Of a stretch of 30,073 nt of DNA, positions 14,766 through 22,527 are shown piece after piece. How positions within the stretch are numbered: position 1 is the first letter of the stretch; each line of letters opens with the position of its first letter. The stretch spans positions 1-30,073 of the forward strand of contig JAMPAW010000029.1 of NCBI GenBank assembly GCA_023666975.1, in the 5' to 3' direction. Below the pieces are notes generated by a model. It made no database searches. It was not told where the DNA came from and saw only the letters and a program-made list of their open reading frames with translations. The translations under genes were made by a program, and so were the position numbers. The DNA is from Clostridium sp. GTDB lineage: Bacteria; Bacillota_A; Clostridia; Lachnospirales; Lachnospiraceae.

Positions 14766-15969
14766 AAAGACAAGCAGTAAGATTGCAGTGTTATTATTAA
14801 TCATTTTGTTAGGATTGATAGTTAACTCTGACATCCATGATGTGGGTTACACAAATGAAGAAGGGAATCGGGAATATGGGATTTCGGCTATCCATAAATT
14901 AAAGGAGAAGAAAAAGCAATGGACAGGGGAGCTGACCGAGGAAAAACTTGTGCAGGCAATTGAGGAAAATGCAAGAATTCAGGCAAGCCCGGAGGCGCAG
15001 TCCAGGGATATCGGGCAGCAGAATATTGCTTATCATAGAAGGCAGGGACTGGATGATATCCGTACAATGATTGCGAATTCTTATACCGAATTTCGTGAAT
15101 ATGATTACTATACAATGGATTATCTGCAACCGGAAGATGTAAAGAATTTTTATTCCAACCGGACGGAGAGCCTGAAAGAATATCTGGCTTCGTCGGATGA
15201 TGTGGTTTCCCGGAACTTGTCCGAAAAGGAAAAAGCCTTTTTGATAGAGCAGTATGAGAAGATGGAAATACCGTTAAAATATGATGATTTTACGGGCTGG
15301 GACGAGTCCGACTACAGTGCGCCGATGATTATTATGCTCATGTGTCTGATTCTGGGATTTTTGACAGCAGGGATATTTTCGGGTGAGACAAGGTTAAAGG
15401 CGGATTCGGTGTTTTTCTCTGCCTATCATGGGCGAAAGGGGGCGGTAATGGCAAAGCTTCTGGCAGGTTTTATCATCGTGACCGGATTTTACTGGCTCGT
15501 CATGCTGTTATATTCAGCAATCGTACTGGGGATATTTGGCACAGACGGGGCGGACTGTATGATTCAGATTAGTTTAGGTGGTTGGAAAAGCCCTTACAAT
15601 ATTACCTTTTTACATCGTCATTTACTGATTTTGTTTGGCGGTTACATAGGAACTATGTTTGTTATACTGATGACCATGCTTATATCGGCAAAGACAAAAT
15701 CTGCTGTGGTTTCGGTGATGGTTCCTTTTATTTTTCTCTTGCTTCCCTCCTTTTTAAGTGGAGGAGATAGCTTATTACTAAATCAGATTTTAGAGGTTTT
15801 ACCAGACCGGTTAATGAATATTAATCAAGTGTTGAAAACCTTTAGTTTGGTGGAAATTGGGGGAAAGGTAACCGGTGCATTGAACGTTTTATTTCCGTTT
15901 TATGTGGCGTTGTCGGTTCTTCTTGCTCCGGTTATCTATCAGGTGTACCGGAGGACGGCAGTGAAGTAG
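14734..15969 (+). CDS. ABC-2-type permease, second of a tandem pair
   Basis: This permease of about 411 residues has the same architecture as its upstream neighbour: an opening helix, a large external loop and C-terminal membrane helices. Shared landmarks are MVYYEIKKVFS, IEENAR, YSNR, IFSGE, FGTDGADCMIQ, YNITFL and the closing IYQVYRR. Similarity is highest at both ends and in the membrane core, while the external loops have diverged (for example around residues 30-85), as expected if substrate contact differs. GTG 14725 is an alternative start. It is the last gene of the ECF cassette; a GC-rich hairpin follows 30 bases later. Confidence 0.85.
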   Translation: MVYYEIKKVFSKTSSKIAVLLLIILLGLIVNSDIHDVGYTNEEGNREYGISAIHKLKEKKKQWTGELTEEKLVQAIEENARIQASPEAQSRDIGQQNIAYHRRQGLDDIRTMIANSYTEFREYDYYTMDYLQPEDVKNFYSNRTESLKEYLASSDDVVSRNLSEKEKAFLIEQYEKMEIPLKYDDFTGWDESDYSAPMIIMLMCLILGFLTAGIFSGETRLKADSVFFSAYHGRKGAVMAKLLAGFIIVTGFYWLVMLLYSAIVLGIFGTDGADCMIQISLGGWKSPYNITFLHRHLLILFGGYIGTMFVILMTMLISAKTKSAVVSVMVPFIFLLLPSFLSGGDSLLLNQILEVLPDRLMNINQVLKTFSLVEIGGKVTGALNVLFPFYVALSVLLAPVIYQVYRRTAVK

Positions 15970-15998
15970 GATATTAAGAAAATTGTAAATGAGGTTAG

Positions 15999-16022
15999 GA
16001 AACCCCGCTTCTGCGGGGTTTC
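15999..16022 (+). terminator. Hairpin terminator of the ECF-ABC cassette
   Basis: A perfect 10-base stem (GAAACCCCGC with GCGGGGTTTC) closes on a TTCT loop. There is no long T-run after the stem, but the T-rich 3' arm and the position between two transcription units support a terminator function. Confidence 0.75.
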
Positions 16023-16063
16023 ATTAATGGTGCGATTTTTTTTGTATTGCAGTGCAAAAAGTA

Positions 16064-16092
16064 TTGATAAAAAGAAAGTTTTTGCATATAAT
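16064..16092 (+). promoter_or_regulatory. Consensus promoter of the DUF4143 ATPase gene
   Basis: TTGATA (16064-16069) and TATAAT (16087-16092) are separated by exactly 17 bases. This independent promoter supports ATG 16126 as the true gene start, since the longer open frame would begin upstream of the promoter. Confidence 0.75.
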
Positions 16093-16125
16093 AAGATCAT
16101 ATCATTTAGGAATGGGGAAGAAGTT

Positions 16126-17331
16126 ATGATTTTAAGGACAGAATATTTTGAAAAACTGGCAGGTTATCGGGATAAACAGATTATCAAGGTAGTTACCGGA
16201 ATAAGAAGATGTGGAAAGTCCACATTATTACAGCAGTTTAGGGAATATTTGTTAAAAGATGGCGTTCAGGAGAAACAGATTATTTCCATAAATTTTGAAG
16301 ATTATGAGTATGAGGCATTAACGGATCCCAAACAGCTTTACCAGTATATTAAGGAACGGATTTTGCCGGCGCAGATGAATTATATTTTTTTGGATGAAAT
16401 TCAGAATGTCAGAGATTTCCAAAAGGTGGTTGACAGTTTTTTTATAAAAGAAAATGTAGATATTTATATCACCGGATCAAATGCTTATATGCTGTCAGGG
16501 GAACTGGCTACGCTGCTTACAGGCAGATATGTGAAAATAGCAATGCTTCCCTTTTCCTTTTATGAATTTATGCAGGCAAAGCAAAAGGAAGGCAGCCTGG
16601 ATTCCTTATATCGGGAATATATTGAAACGAGTTCTTTTCCATTTGTATTAAATATGGATCAGGAAAAAGGACAGGTAAAGGATTATTTATCGGGTATTTA
16701 TGATACGATCATCTTAAAGGATGTTGTAGGACGTAAAAAAATAGCAGATGTTATGATGCTGGAAAGTGTAATGCGTTTCCTGATGGACAACATAGGAAAT
16801 CAGCTTTCCACAAAAAAGATTAGTGATACAATGGCTTCCAATGGAAGAAAAATCAATGTCCGAACGGTAGAATCTTACATTTCTTCCTTTATGGAAGCGT
16901 ATATTGTATATCAGGCAAAGCGGTATGATATCAAAGGGAAACAGTATTTAAAGACATTGGAAAAATACTATATTGCAGATATTGGCATTAGGAATGCCAT
17001 GCTGGGAAAAACGGCAGTGGATGTGGGGCATATCCTTGAAAATGTGATTTATCTGGAACTGCTTAGGAGAGGATATGATGTATATACGGGCAAAATAGAT
17101 GAATTTGAGGTTGATTTTGTAGTACAGAATGAGGACGGGAAAAAATATATTCAGGTTGCCGCAAGCACCCGTGATGAAAAAACTTTGGAACGGGAACTGC
17201 GACCGCTGCAAAAAATTCCGGATCATTATCCGAAGGTGATTTTAACCTTAGATAATGACCCGGCTGCCGATTATGACGGTATCCGAAGATTAAATGCATT
17301 GGAGTATCTGGCACATCAGATAACGATTTGA
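16126..17331 (+). CDS. AAA-type ATPase with C-terminal DUF4143
   Basis: The 401-residue protein belongs to the COG1373-type ATPases. It has Walker A GIRRCGKS (25-32), Walker B (YIFLDEIQ), a sensor-like ITGSNAYMLSG, and the family hallmark LLTGRYVKIAMLPFSFYEF. The C-terminal DUF4143 ends in a nuclease-fold-like stretch (YDVYTGKIDEFEVDFVV, then KKYIQVA), where D and E residues resemble a PD-(D/E)XK core. Members are widespread in gut anaerobes and archaea, often in many copies; their function is not established. The start is ATG 16126, five bases after GGGGAAG and downstream of a consensus promoter. It stands alone, between a terminator and a convergent gene. Confidence 0.9.
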   Translation: MILRTEYFEKLAGYRDKQIIKVVTGIRRCGKSTLLQQFREYLLKDGVQEKQIISINFEDYEYEALTDPKQLYQYIKERILPAQMNYIFLDEIQNVRDFQKVVDSFFIKENVDIYITGSNAYMLSGELATLLTGRYVKIAMLPFSFYEFMQAKQKEGSLDSLYREYIETSSFPFVLNMDQEKGQVKDYLSGIYDTIILKDVVGRKKIADVMMLESVMRFLMDNIGNQLSTKKISDTMASNGRKINVRTVESYISSFMEAYIVYQAKRYDIKGKQYLKTLEKYYIADIGIRNAMLGKTAVDVGHILENVIYLELLRRGYDVYTGKIDEFEVDFVVQNEDGKKYIQVAASTRDEKTLERELRPLQKIPDHYPKVILTLDNDPAADYDGIRRLNALEYLAHQITI

Positions 17332-17426
17332 CGGGTAAGTGATTGGGGCATGAATTACCCCCTGCGTTCATTTATACTCGCGAACGAAATGGATTGCTGT
17401 TTCCAATTATTCGCCGCGGTATATGC

Positions 17427-17469
17427 AGTTACACTAAACATTTGCCTGCGGCAAATATTAAGTGTAACT
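17427..17469. repeat. Long imperfect palindrome between convergent genes
   Basis: Two 20-base arms (17427-17446 and 17450-17469) starting AGTTACACT and ending AGTGTAACT pair at 18 positions around a three-base loop. No T-run follows on either strand. The surrounding 17332-17569 gap contains other short inverted repeats (GGGG at 17344 with CCCC near 17357; CGTTC with GAACG nearby) and no gene I can support. A bidirectional terminator or a dispersed palindromic element is possible. Confidence 0.7.
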
Positions 17470-17569
17470 AACATAAAACACGTCGGATTTCCTGACAGAG
17501 TTTATCCATATCCATCAGAATGAGGTCATATTTGCCGTCTGCAGGATTTTTTTTCTTGATACCAGTATA
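17468..17569 (-). pseudogene. Short in-frame coding-like remnant after the S66 peptidase stop
   Basis: The 33 codons after the stop of the peptidase gene stay open in the same frame and contain GKYDLILMDMDKLCQEIRR, which recalls the strand around the phospho-acceptor of receiver domains (YDLILMD). It has no start codon or ribosome binding site of its own, and its end falls in the long palindrome. It may be a truncated gene remnant or chance; read-through would append it to the peptidase. Confidence 0.25.
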
Positions 17570-18463
17570 TTATTCATGTAAAAAGCGGTGGTGCACACCA
17601 AGTTTTATGGCCTTGGAATCTGTTCCGTGGCCGATGTCATCAGTTTTGGCGACAGGAAGCTGCTGTACTCTTTTGTTGGAAGACTCGTCCAGCATATATA
17701 AGAGCATAGTTTCCACGGACGGTTCCTGCTTTTCCTGTTCCATTTGTGTAAATGTTCCCAGAAGAATGCCGGAAACCTGTTCAAAAATGTGAAGCTGCTC
17801 CAGCTGGGCCAGATAGGTTGCATACTGGGGAACACGTCCGCTAAAGCCCTCCAAAAGAAGAATTTTATCCTGCATATCCGGCATATATTCGGTTCCGGCT
17901 AACTTTAGGAGGCATCGTATATTTCCGCCGACAAGGATGCCCTCCATCGAGCTGCCCCGGAGAAAACGATATTGAATTCCGTATAAAGCGGAGGGGCAGT
18001 CTTTAGCCGTGTTATGCCGGATTTGATTTTGTAACCGGGCTTCCTGAATACCGCTTGCATCCCAGACGATATTTTTAATTTGATATAGAATATTGGTATT
18101 TCCTGTCTTGGCATAGACAGCGTTTAAAACAGTGGTCAAATCACTGTATCCGAATAAGGGTTTGGGATAATTTGCAATAGAGTCGTAGTCCAAATAGGGA
18201 AGTATTGTGTTTGCTATATCACCACCAGAAATGTCAAAGATTGCCGATATCTGTGTATCTTGATAAAAGTCCGTCAGCGCTTTGGCCCGCTGCTGTGCTG
18301 TTCCACTGAATGTGGAATTTTGGGCATAGAGAAATGGGGACAGGGTGACGGAAAGTCCCATTTTCTGCAATTTGACAATCAGTTGTTCTATATCTGTTTT
18401 TTGTGCTGGCTGCTGTCCGTTGGAGCAGCATACAATTCCGATGTGGTCTCCTTGTTTTATCAT
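17570..18463 (-). CDS. S66-family LD-carboxypeptidase (LdcA/MccF-like)
   Basis: The 297-residue protein is an S66 serine peptidase. It has nucleophile S107 in FGYSDLT, E204 in LLLEGFSG and H278 in DDIGHGTD, plus the conserved GGNI (178-181). The family either trims the terminal D-residue from murein tetrapeptides during peptidoglycan recycling (LdcA) or cleaves microcin C-type acyl-sulfamoyl adenylates for self-immunity (MccF). Sequence alone does not separate the two here. No signal peptide is seen, so it acts in the cytoplasm. The start ATG 18463 is preceded by AGGAAGGAAG. It is transcribed divergently from the chemoreceptor gene through overlapping promoters. Confidence 0.88.
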   Translation of the reverse strand: MIKQGDHIGIVCCSNGQQPAQKTDIEQLIVKLQKMGLSVTLSPFLYAQNSTFSGTAQQRAKALTDFYQDTQISAIFDISGGDIANTILPYLDYDSIANYPKPLFGYSDLTTVLNAVYAKTGNTNILYQIKNIVWDASGIQEARLQNQIRHNTAKDCPSALYGIQYRFLRGSSMEGILVGGNIRCLLKLAGTEYMPDMQDKILLLEGFSGRVPQYATYLAQLEQLHIFEQVSGILLGTFTQMEQEKQEPSVETMLLYMLDESSNKRVQQLPVAKTDDIGHGTDSKAIKLGVHHRFLHE

Positions 18464-18491
18464 AAGGCTTCCTTCCTTTTTGAAAAATATA

Positions 18492-18520
18492 TTGGGTAAT
18501 TACGAATTATATGATATAAT
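18492..18520 (+). promoter_or_regulatory. Promoter of the chemoreceptor-like gene
   Basis: TTGGGT (18492-18497) and a perfect TATAAT (18515-18520) are 17 bases apart. A leader of about 90 bases follows, containing GCAAGT/ACTTGC (18525-18538) and CTGAAA/TTTCAG inverted repeats. I could not match this leader to a known riboswitch class. Confidence 0.65.
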
Positions 18521-18544
18521 ACACGCAAGTTCACTTGCTTGCAA
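18516..18544 (-). promoter_or_regulatory. Promoter of the S66 peptidase gene, overlapping the divergent promoter
   Basis: On the minus strand TTGCAA (18544-18539) and TATTAT (18521-18516) are 17 bases apart. This -10 box shares five base pairs with the -10 box of the opposite promoter, so the two RNA polymerases could not bind at once. Confidence 0.5.
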
Positions 18545-18617
18545 GAGTGAAACCTGAAAAGGTGGATGCTGTTTCAGACATGTGTTATCTAAATAGGAGA
18601 GGGATAGGAGGATTAAT

Positions 18618-19940
18618 ATGGAAACACAGCAGGAAAGTATTGACAAGAAGAGTTCATTGGGATGGTTTTTACATAAGCGGTTTATCACTATCGGATTTAT
18701 TTTAGGGATATTGATGTTTATTTGTGCCGTTATTATCATCAGACTGGCCTTTTTGATTCGGGACATTTATCGGGAAACGGGCGACAGCTCGAAAGATTGG
18801 CTGGCGATAGCAGCAGTGGCGATTGGCATTTTGGCTGTAGCAGTTGTAGTGGCGGTGGATTTGGTCCTGAATAAGATGGCAGTAACCATAATTGACAGGA
18901 TTACGATTCCACTGGGAGATATTGGAGGGTCCATTCAGGATTTATCCAAGGGTAAATTGGACACGACGATTTCCTATAATGAAAGAGATGAGTTTAAGAT
19001 TATTGCAGACAGCACCTTGGCGACTATTGCAGAATTAAAGCTGTATATTGATAACATATCGGAAACACTGAATCAGATGTCAGATAAAAATATGAATTTA
19101 TCTGTAGATGTGGATTACGAGGGAGACTTTTTACCGATTAAGAATTCGATAGAGACGATAATTGATTCTATGAATGCCCTGCTTGGCGGTATGCAGGAAT
19201 CCATGAATGTCATACGTGAGGGTGCAAGAAATATGACAGAGACAGCTTCCTCTCTGGCAGAGGGTGCGGCGACACAGACAAATGAGATTCAGGAACTGTT
19301 CGACCATATTAATCAGGTTACCGAGGATATTGTCGAAAATGCCAATAATGCGCAGAAGGTTGCCGTGCTGGCAAATGAATCGATGAGTGTTGTGGAAGAA
19401 GGAAATAATCAAATGCAGCAGTTGTTAGAGGCGATGGAAATCATTAAAAAGCAGTCGGACGACATAGCGGATATTATTCAGGTGATTAATTCCATATCGG
19501 AACAGACAAAACTGTTGTCGCTGAATGCGTCCATTGAGGCGGCGAGAGCAGGTGAACAGGGCAAAGGATTTGCAGTAGTTGCCGATGAGATTGGCAAGCT
19601 GGCGGGAGACTGCGGTAATGCCGCAAATACAACAAATGAATTGATTAGCAAAACGATTCAGGCAGTAAATGCCGGCGGTTCGCTGGCAGATGAGACTGCG
19701 GGTGTGTTAAAGAAAATCGTAGATTCCACTGCGGAGACGACGAAGCTGGTTGAAGATATTTCAACAGTGTGCTCCAAGGAAGAGGGAAATATGAAAGTGA
19801 TCATACAGGGGATTGAACGGATCGAAGATGTGGTTTCCGGAAATGCGGCATCCTCGGAAGAAAGTGCTGCGGTCAGCGAGGAGCTTCTGGCAATGGTAGA
19901 GAATCTGGAGGGCCAGATTCGTGAATACCAGCTGCGATAA
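18618..19940 (+). CDS. Methyl-accepting chemotaxis protein without extracytoplasmic sensor domain
   Basis: The 440-residue receptor has two membrane helices (about 22-46 and 62-84) joined by an external loop of only about 15 residues. HAMP-like segments (IPLGDIGGSIQDLSKG onward) and a long coiled-coil signalling domain follow. The hairpin tip IEAARAGEQGKGFAVVADEIGKLA is the CheA/CheW-binding core, spelled here as IEAARAGEQGKGF then AVVADEIGKLA. With no ligand domain outside, it could respond to membrane state, cytoplasmic cues or a partner protein. ATG 18618 has a good AGGAGG site. No other chemotaxis gene lies in the window. Confidence 0.9.
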   Translation: METQQESIDKKSSLGWFLHKRFITIGFILGILMFICAVIIIRLAFLIRDIYRETGDSSKDWLAIAAVAIGILAVAVVVAVDLVLNKMAVTIIDRITIPLGDIGGSIQDLSKGKLDTTISYNERDEFKIIADSTLATIAELKLYIDNISETLNQMSDKNMNLSVDVDYEGDFLPIKNSIETIIDSMNALLGGMQESMNVIREGARNMTETASSLAEGAATQTNEIQELFDHINQVTEDIVENANNAQKVAVLANESMSVVEEGNNQMQQLLEAMEIIKKQSDDIADIIQVINSISEQTKLLSLNASIEAARAGEQGKGFAVVADEIGKLAGDCGNAANTTNELISKTIQAVNAGGSLADETAGVLKKIVDSTAETTKLVEDISTVCSKEEGNMKVIIQGIERIEDVVSGNAASSEESAAVSEELLAMVENLEGQIREYQLR

Positions 19941-19972
19941 TGTATGTGTCGCCGCAAGAAAACAGTACCCAT

Positions 19973-20001
19973 GTGCCAAGGGTATAGGCGTAATCTATAA
20001 T
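19973..20001 (+). promoter_or_regulatory. Candidate promoter of the FtsX-type exporter genes
   Basis: A perfect TATAAT (19996-20001) lies 77 bases before the first FtsX gene; the matching -35 position holds only GTGCCA (19973-19978). The region also contains short inverted repeats (ACCC/GGGT, CAGCA/TGCTG). Support is weak. Confidence 0.3.
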
Positions 20002-20077
20002 GGACAATCAGCAGGTGCTGGTGTGGAAGCAAGTTACAGCAAACAATTAAGCGATTAAAAAGACGATAGGGATAAGC

Positions 20078-20917
20078 ATGAAGTACATATACAAAAATAT
20101 TCGGAATTTCATAAGAGAGGAATGTCTGGTATTTGTTTTGTTATGCTTAAGTATTGTATGCTCAGTCGTTATCCTGCATGTTGCTTATGGGATATACAGC
20201 TCCGTTAACCGTGATATGCTGGATGCCATGTATGGTGAAGATGAAGTGTGGATTGACTTTGAGTATTCGCCCGCCGGATATCCGACGAAAGGGGAACTTA
20301 TGGAGGCAATTGATTCCATGGATATGGATATGTTAGAGGATTTGGACACGATTGCCTTAGATGGATGGTTTCCTGAAGGGGTAGAAAAGCAGGGGTATGA
20401 TTTTAATTTTAATTTTCGGTATTCTGGCGGGGAAATAACCTGCATGGAGCAGATTTATGCTAATCTTGTAAGCTCCCACCTGTGGAAGGGCGGTTCTTAT
20501 TTTACCAACCAACAGTATCAGCAGGGAGAATTGGTCGCTATTGCCGGTACACCGGATTCTTATGTGGAGGAACTTATTGACTATCCGTACCATGAAAACG
20601 GTGGCTATGTAACTGCGGGAGGGAAGCAATACCGGTGTATCGGGAAGCAGGATGCCATGAATACACCGATGATTCCGTTTACTACAGTGGAAGATGATTT
20701 TGTGATTTCATGGGTCATTTTTGGCACGAAAGGTGTGATGAAACGGTCAGAATATATCGAGATTTATGAGGCGATGCATACCCAGTTTCCCGATGTGCCA
20801 ATTCCGGAATATCCTGTGCCCAGTGCAGATGATACAATGTTGTATAGGAGTATGCTGATTATTTGTGTCCTGATTGCCGTGATTTCGGCTCTGGTATATG
20901 TAGTATTGTACCAATAG
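20078..20917 (+). CDS. FtsX-like permease, N-terminal part of a split gene
   Basis: The 279-residue product has an N-terminal membrane helix (about 14-36), an external domain of about 220 residues, and a second helix (MLIICVLIAVISALVYVVLY) right before its TAG stop (20915-20917). FtsX/MacB permeases continue from this second helix into a cytoplasmic loop and two more helices. Exactly that continuation is found in the -1 frame just downstream. The gene is therefore either frameshifted by loss of one base, or split into two coupled open frames, with ATG 20920 two bases after the stop codon. The start is ATG 20078 with a modest GGGAT site. It is the first gene of an exporter operon. Confidence 0.75.
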   Translation: MKYIYKNIRNFIREECLVFVLLCLSIVCSVVILHVAYGIYSSVNRDMLDAMYGEDEVWIDFEYSPAGYPTKGELMEAIDSMDMDMLEDLDTIALDGWFPEGVEKQGYDFNFNFRYSGGEITCMEQIYANLVSSHLWKGGSYFTNQQYQQGELVAIAGTPDSYVEELIDYPYHENGGYVTAGGKQYRCIGKQDAMNTPMIPFTTVEDDFVISWVIFGTKGVMKRSEYIEIYEAMHTQFPDVPIPEYPVPSADDTMLYRSMLIICVLIAVISALVYVVLYQ

Positions 20918-20919
20918 TC

Positions 20920-21222
20920 ATGGACAGGCGTAAACGTACACTGGATATTTTCAGGGTGTCCGGGCTTACACTGAAGATGGCGGAAAGACTGTATATGGGA
21001 GAGTGCCTGTTGATTCTGGCACTCTGTTATGTTGTGGCACTCGGCATATTTAAACTGCATATATTTCCTAAACTCGCATCAGTATATTATTATATGGAAG
21101 AGGTTTTCTCAAATAAGGTATACATTATTTTGGGCTTGATATATTTGATTGTTGTGCTTGCAATATTAAAAATTAAATTAATGCGAGGCTTTCAAAAGAC
21201 AAAAATGATAGAGCGATTATAG
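20920..21222 (+). CDS. FtsX-like permease, C-terminal part of a split gene
   Basis: The 100-residue product begins MDRRKRTLDIFRVSGLTLKM, which is the cytoplasmic FtsX loop, and continues with two membrane helices (CLLILALCYVVALGIF and YIILGLIYLIVVLAILK). The frame is open upstream of ATG 20920 through the end of the preceding gene, but no ribosome binding site is seen there. If expressed separately, it would depend on termination-reinitiation at the TAG two bases upstream. Joined to the upstream product it makes a normal four-helix permease of about 380 residues. Confidence 0.6.
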   Translation: MDRRKRTLDIFRVSGLTLKMAERLYMGECLLILALCYVVALGIFKLHIFPKLASVYYYMEEVFSNKVYIILGLIYLIVVLAILKIKLMRGFQKTKMIERL

Positions 21223-21231
21223 GAGAAAAAT

Positions 21232-22467
21232 ATGCCGTTAAAATTGGGATTAAAAGAAATTAAGAGAAATATGTTGATGTATAGTTTTGTGGTTATGCTG
21301 CTGATTGTCATTTTTGTCATATCGACCTTTGCAGTTGCGGTAACCCGTCAAAGTATACAAAAATATGTAGCGGTGAAAAAGGTGATGGACAGGGAAAACA
21401 GTGTTTGCTATTGCACGACTATGCTTATGGATTCGGATACAGGTGTCCTTATTGAGAACAAAGAGCAGCTGCGAAATGTGCTGGGTATGCAGATGCATAT
21501 AGCTGGACAATATGCCATAGTGGGTGCTGTGGCTGATGATGAAGAGGCTAATGTGTGGAGTTATGATCAGGAAATCATTGAAGCATATCGTCCGAATCTT
21601 GTCAAAGGGCGTTGGTTTCGGGAAGACGATGTCCAACAAAAAGATATTTTGTATGGAGTGGCAATCGAGGGCGGTGCGTGGACAGTAGGGGACATTGTAC
21701 AATTGGAAGGCTGGGAAGAAAATACTGCAATTGATGTGAAGATTATTGGTTTAATCAAGGATAGCAGTGATGTGGTAGGTTTAGATGAATATAAGGAGCG
21801 TACTTATGACTACACGGACTGCTTTTACACCTATAATTTAGAGGGTGAAGGCAAACCATTGCTGCTTTTGGCGAATGACCAGTTGGATGGAGTCCTGCAG
21901 GCCGAAAATGGGAAGGGCAGCATTATGCAGAGACAGCAACAGGGGTTAATATTTATTGCCTTGCAAAATGCGCAGGAGCAGGAGGCATTGAATATTTTTA
22001 TGTATTCCTCTGACGGAATGACACTATGTATGGAATCAGCAAAGGAAATTCAAGCAGGAAGCGAAAAAATCATACAAGAAATTCTTAGTCGCACGCTTCC
22101 TGTTGTGGTATGCAGTTTTATTCTGGTTTTGCTTGTCACCATAAGTATAGGAACAGTGTCCGTAAAGCAGCAGTTACATAATTATGCCATTTATAATCTG
22201 TGCGGTTTAAGCTGGGGGCGTTGCACGATGATAAGCTTTGCGGGCTCTTTGATATGTTCTGTATTTGCTTTTGGAATCAGCCATATTGGAATGCTGGCGG
22301 CTAAATTTAGCGGAGCATTATCAGAGGCTGCATTTGAAATTAGTCTGTTTTCTGTAGGCACTTGTCTGATTGTGCAGATGGTTTATATTGGTATTTCGTT
22401 GATTATTCCGATGTGTGTAGTGAAAGGAAAATCGGTTAAGAGTATATTGATTGCAAATCAGGAATAG
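21232..22467 (+). CDS. FtsX-like ABC permease
   Basis: The 411-residue permease opens PLKLGLKEIKRNMLMYSF before a first membrane helix (about 15-37). A large external domain (about 40-285) and three C-terminal helices follow (VVVCSFILVLLVTISIG; MISFAGSLICSVFAFGI; LIVQMVYIGISLIIPMCV). A cytoplasmic FtsX-type loop (QQLHNYAIYNLCGLSWGRC) precedes the third helix. The start has AGGAG at proper distance, nine bases after the split permease. With that protein it would form a heterodimeric MacB/LolCE-like channel powered by the ATPase at 22528. No membrane-fusion protein gene is present. Confidence 0.87.
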   Translation: MPLKLGLKEIKRNMLMYSFVVMLLIVIFVISTFAVAVTRQSIQKYVAVKKVMDRENSVCYCTTMLMDSDTGVLIENKEQLRNVLGMQMHIAGQYAIVGAVADDEEANVWSYDQEIIEAYRPNLVKGRWFREDDVQQKDILYGVAIEGGAWTVGDIVQLEGWEENTAIDVKIIGLIKDSSDVVGLDEYKERTYDYTDCFYTYNLEGEGKPLLLLANDQLDGVLQAENGKGSIMQRQQQGLIFIALQNAQEQEALNIFMYSSDGMTLCMESAKEIQAGSEKIIQEILSRTLPVVVCSFILVLLVTISIGTVSVKQQLHNYAIYNLCGLSWGRCTMISFAGSLICSVFAFGISHIGMLAAKFSGALSEAAFEISLFSVGTCLIVQMVYIGISLIIPMCVVKGKSVKSILIANQE

Positions 22468-22527
22468 ATGCATTTATCGGCTTACTGAATAAGCTAAACG
22501 GTGCATAGAATAAATAAGGAGTAGTAT

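Noticed and set aside
18521..18617. Possible riboswitch in the leader of the chemoreceptor gene, for example for cyclic di-GMP.
   Set aside because: Inverted repeats are present but the conserved cores of c-di-GMP-I and II, SAM, guanidine or fluoride riboswitches are not seen.
19941..20077. Possible structured RNA before the split FtsX gene.
   Set aside because: CGCC/GGCG and ACCC/GGGT pairings exist, but they are short and no known class fits.
20900..20917. Programmed -1 frameshift at the split FtsX gene.
   Set aside because: There is no X-XXY-YYZ slippery heptamer or clear downstream stimulator; mutation or stop-start coupling is more likely.
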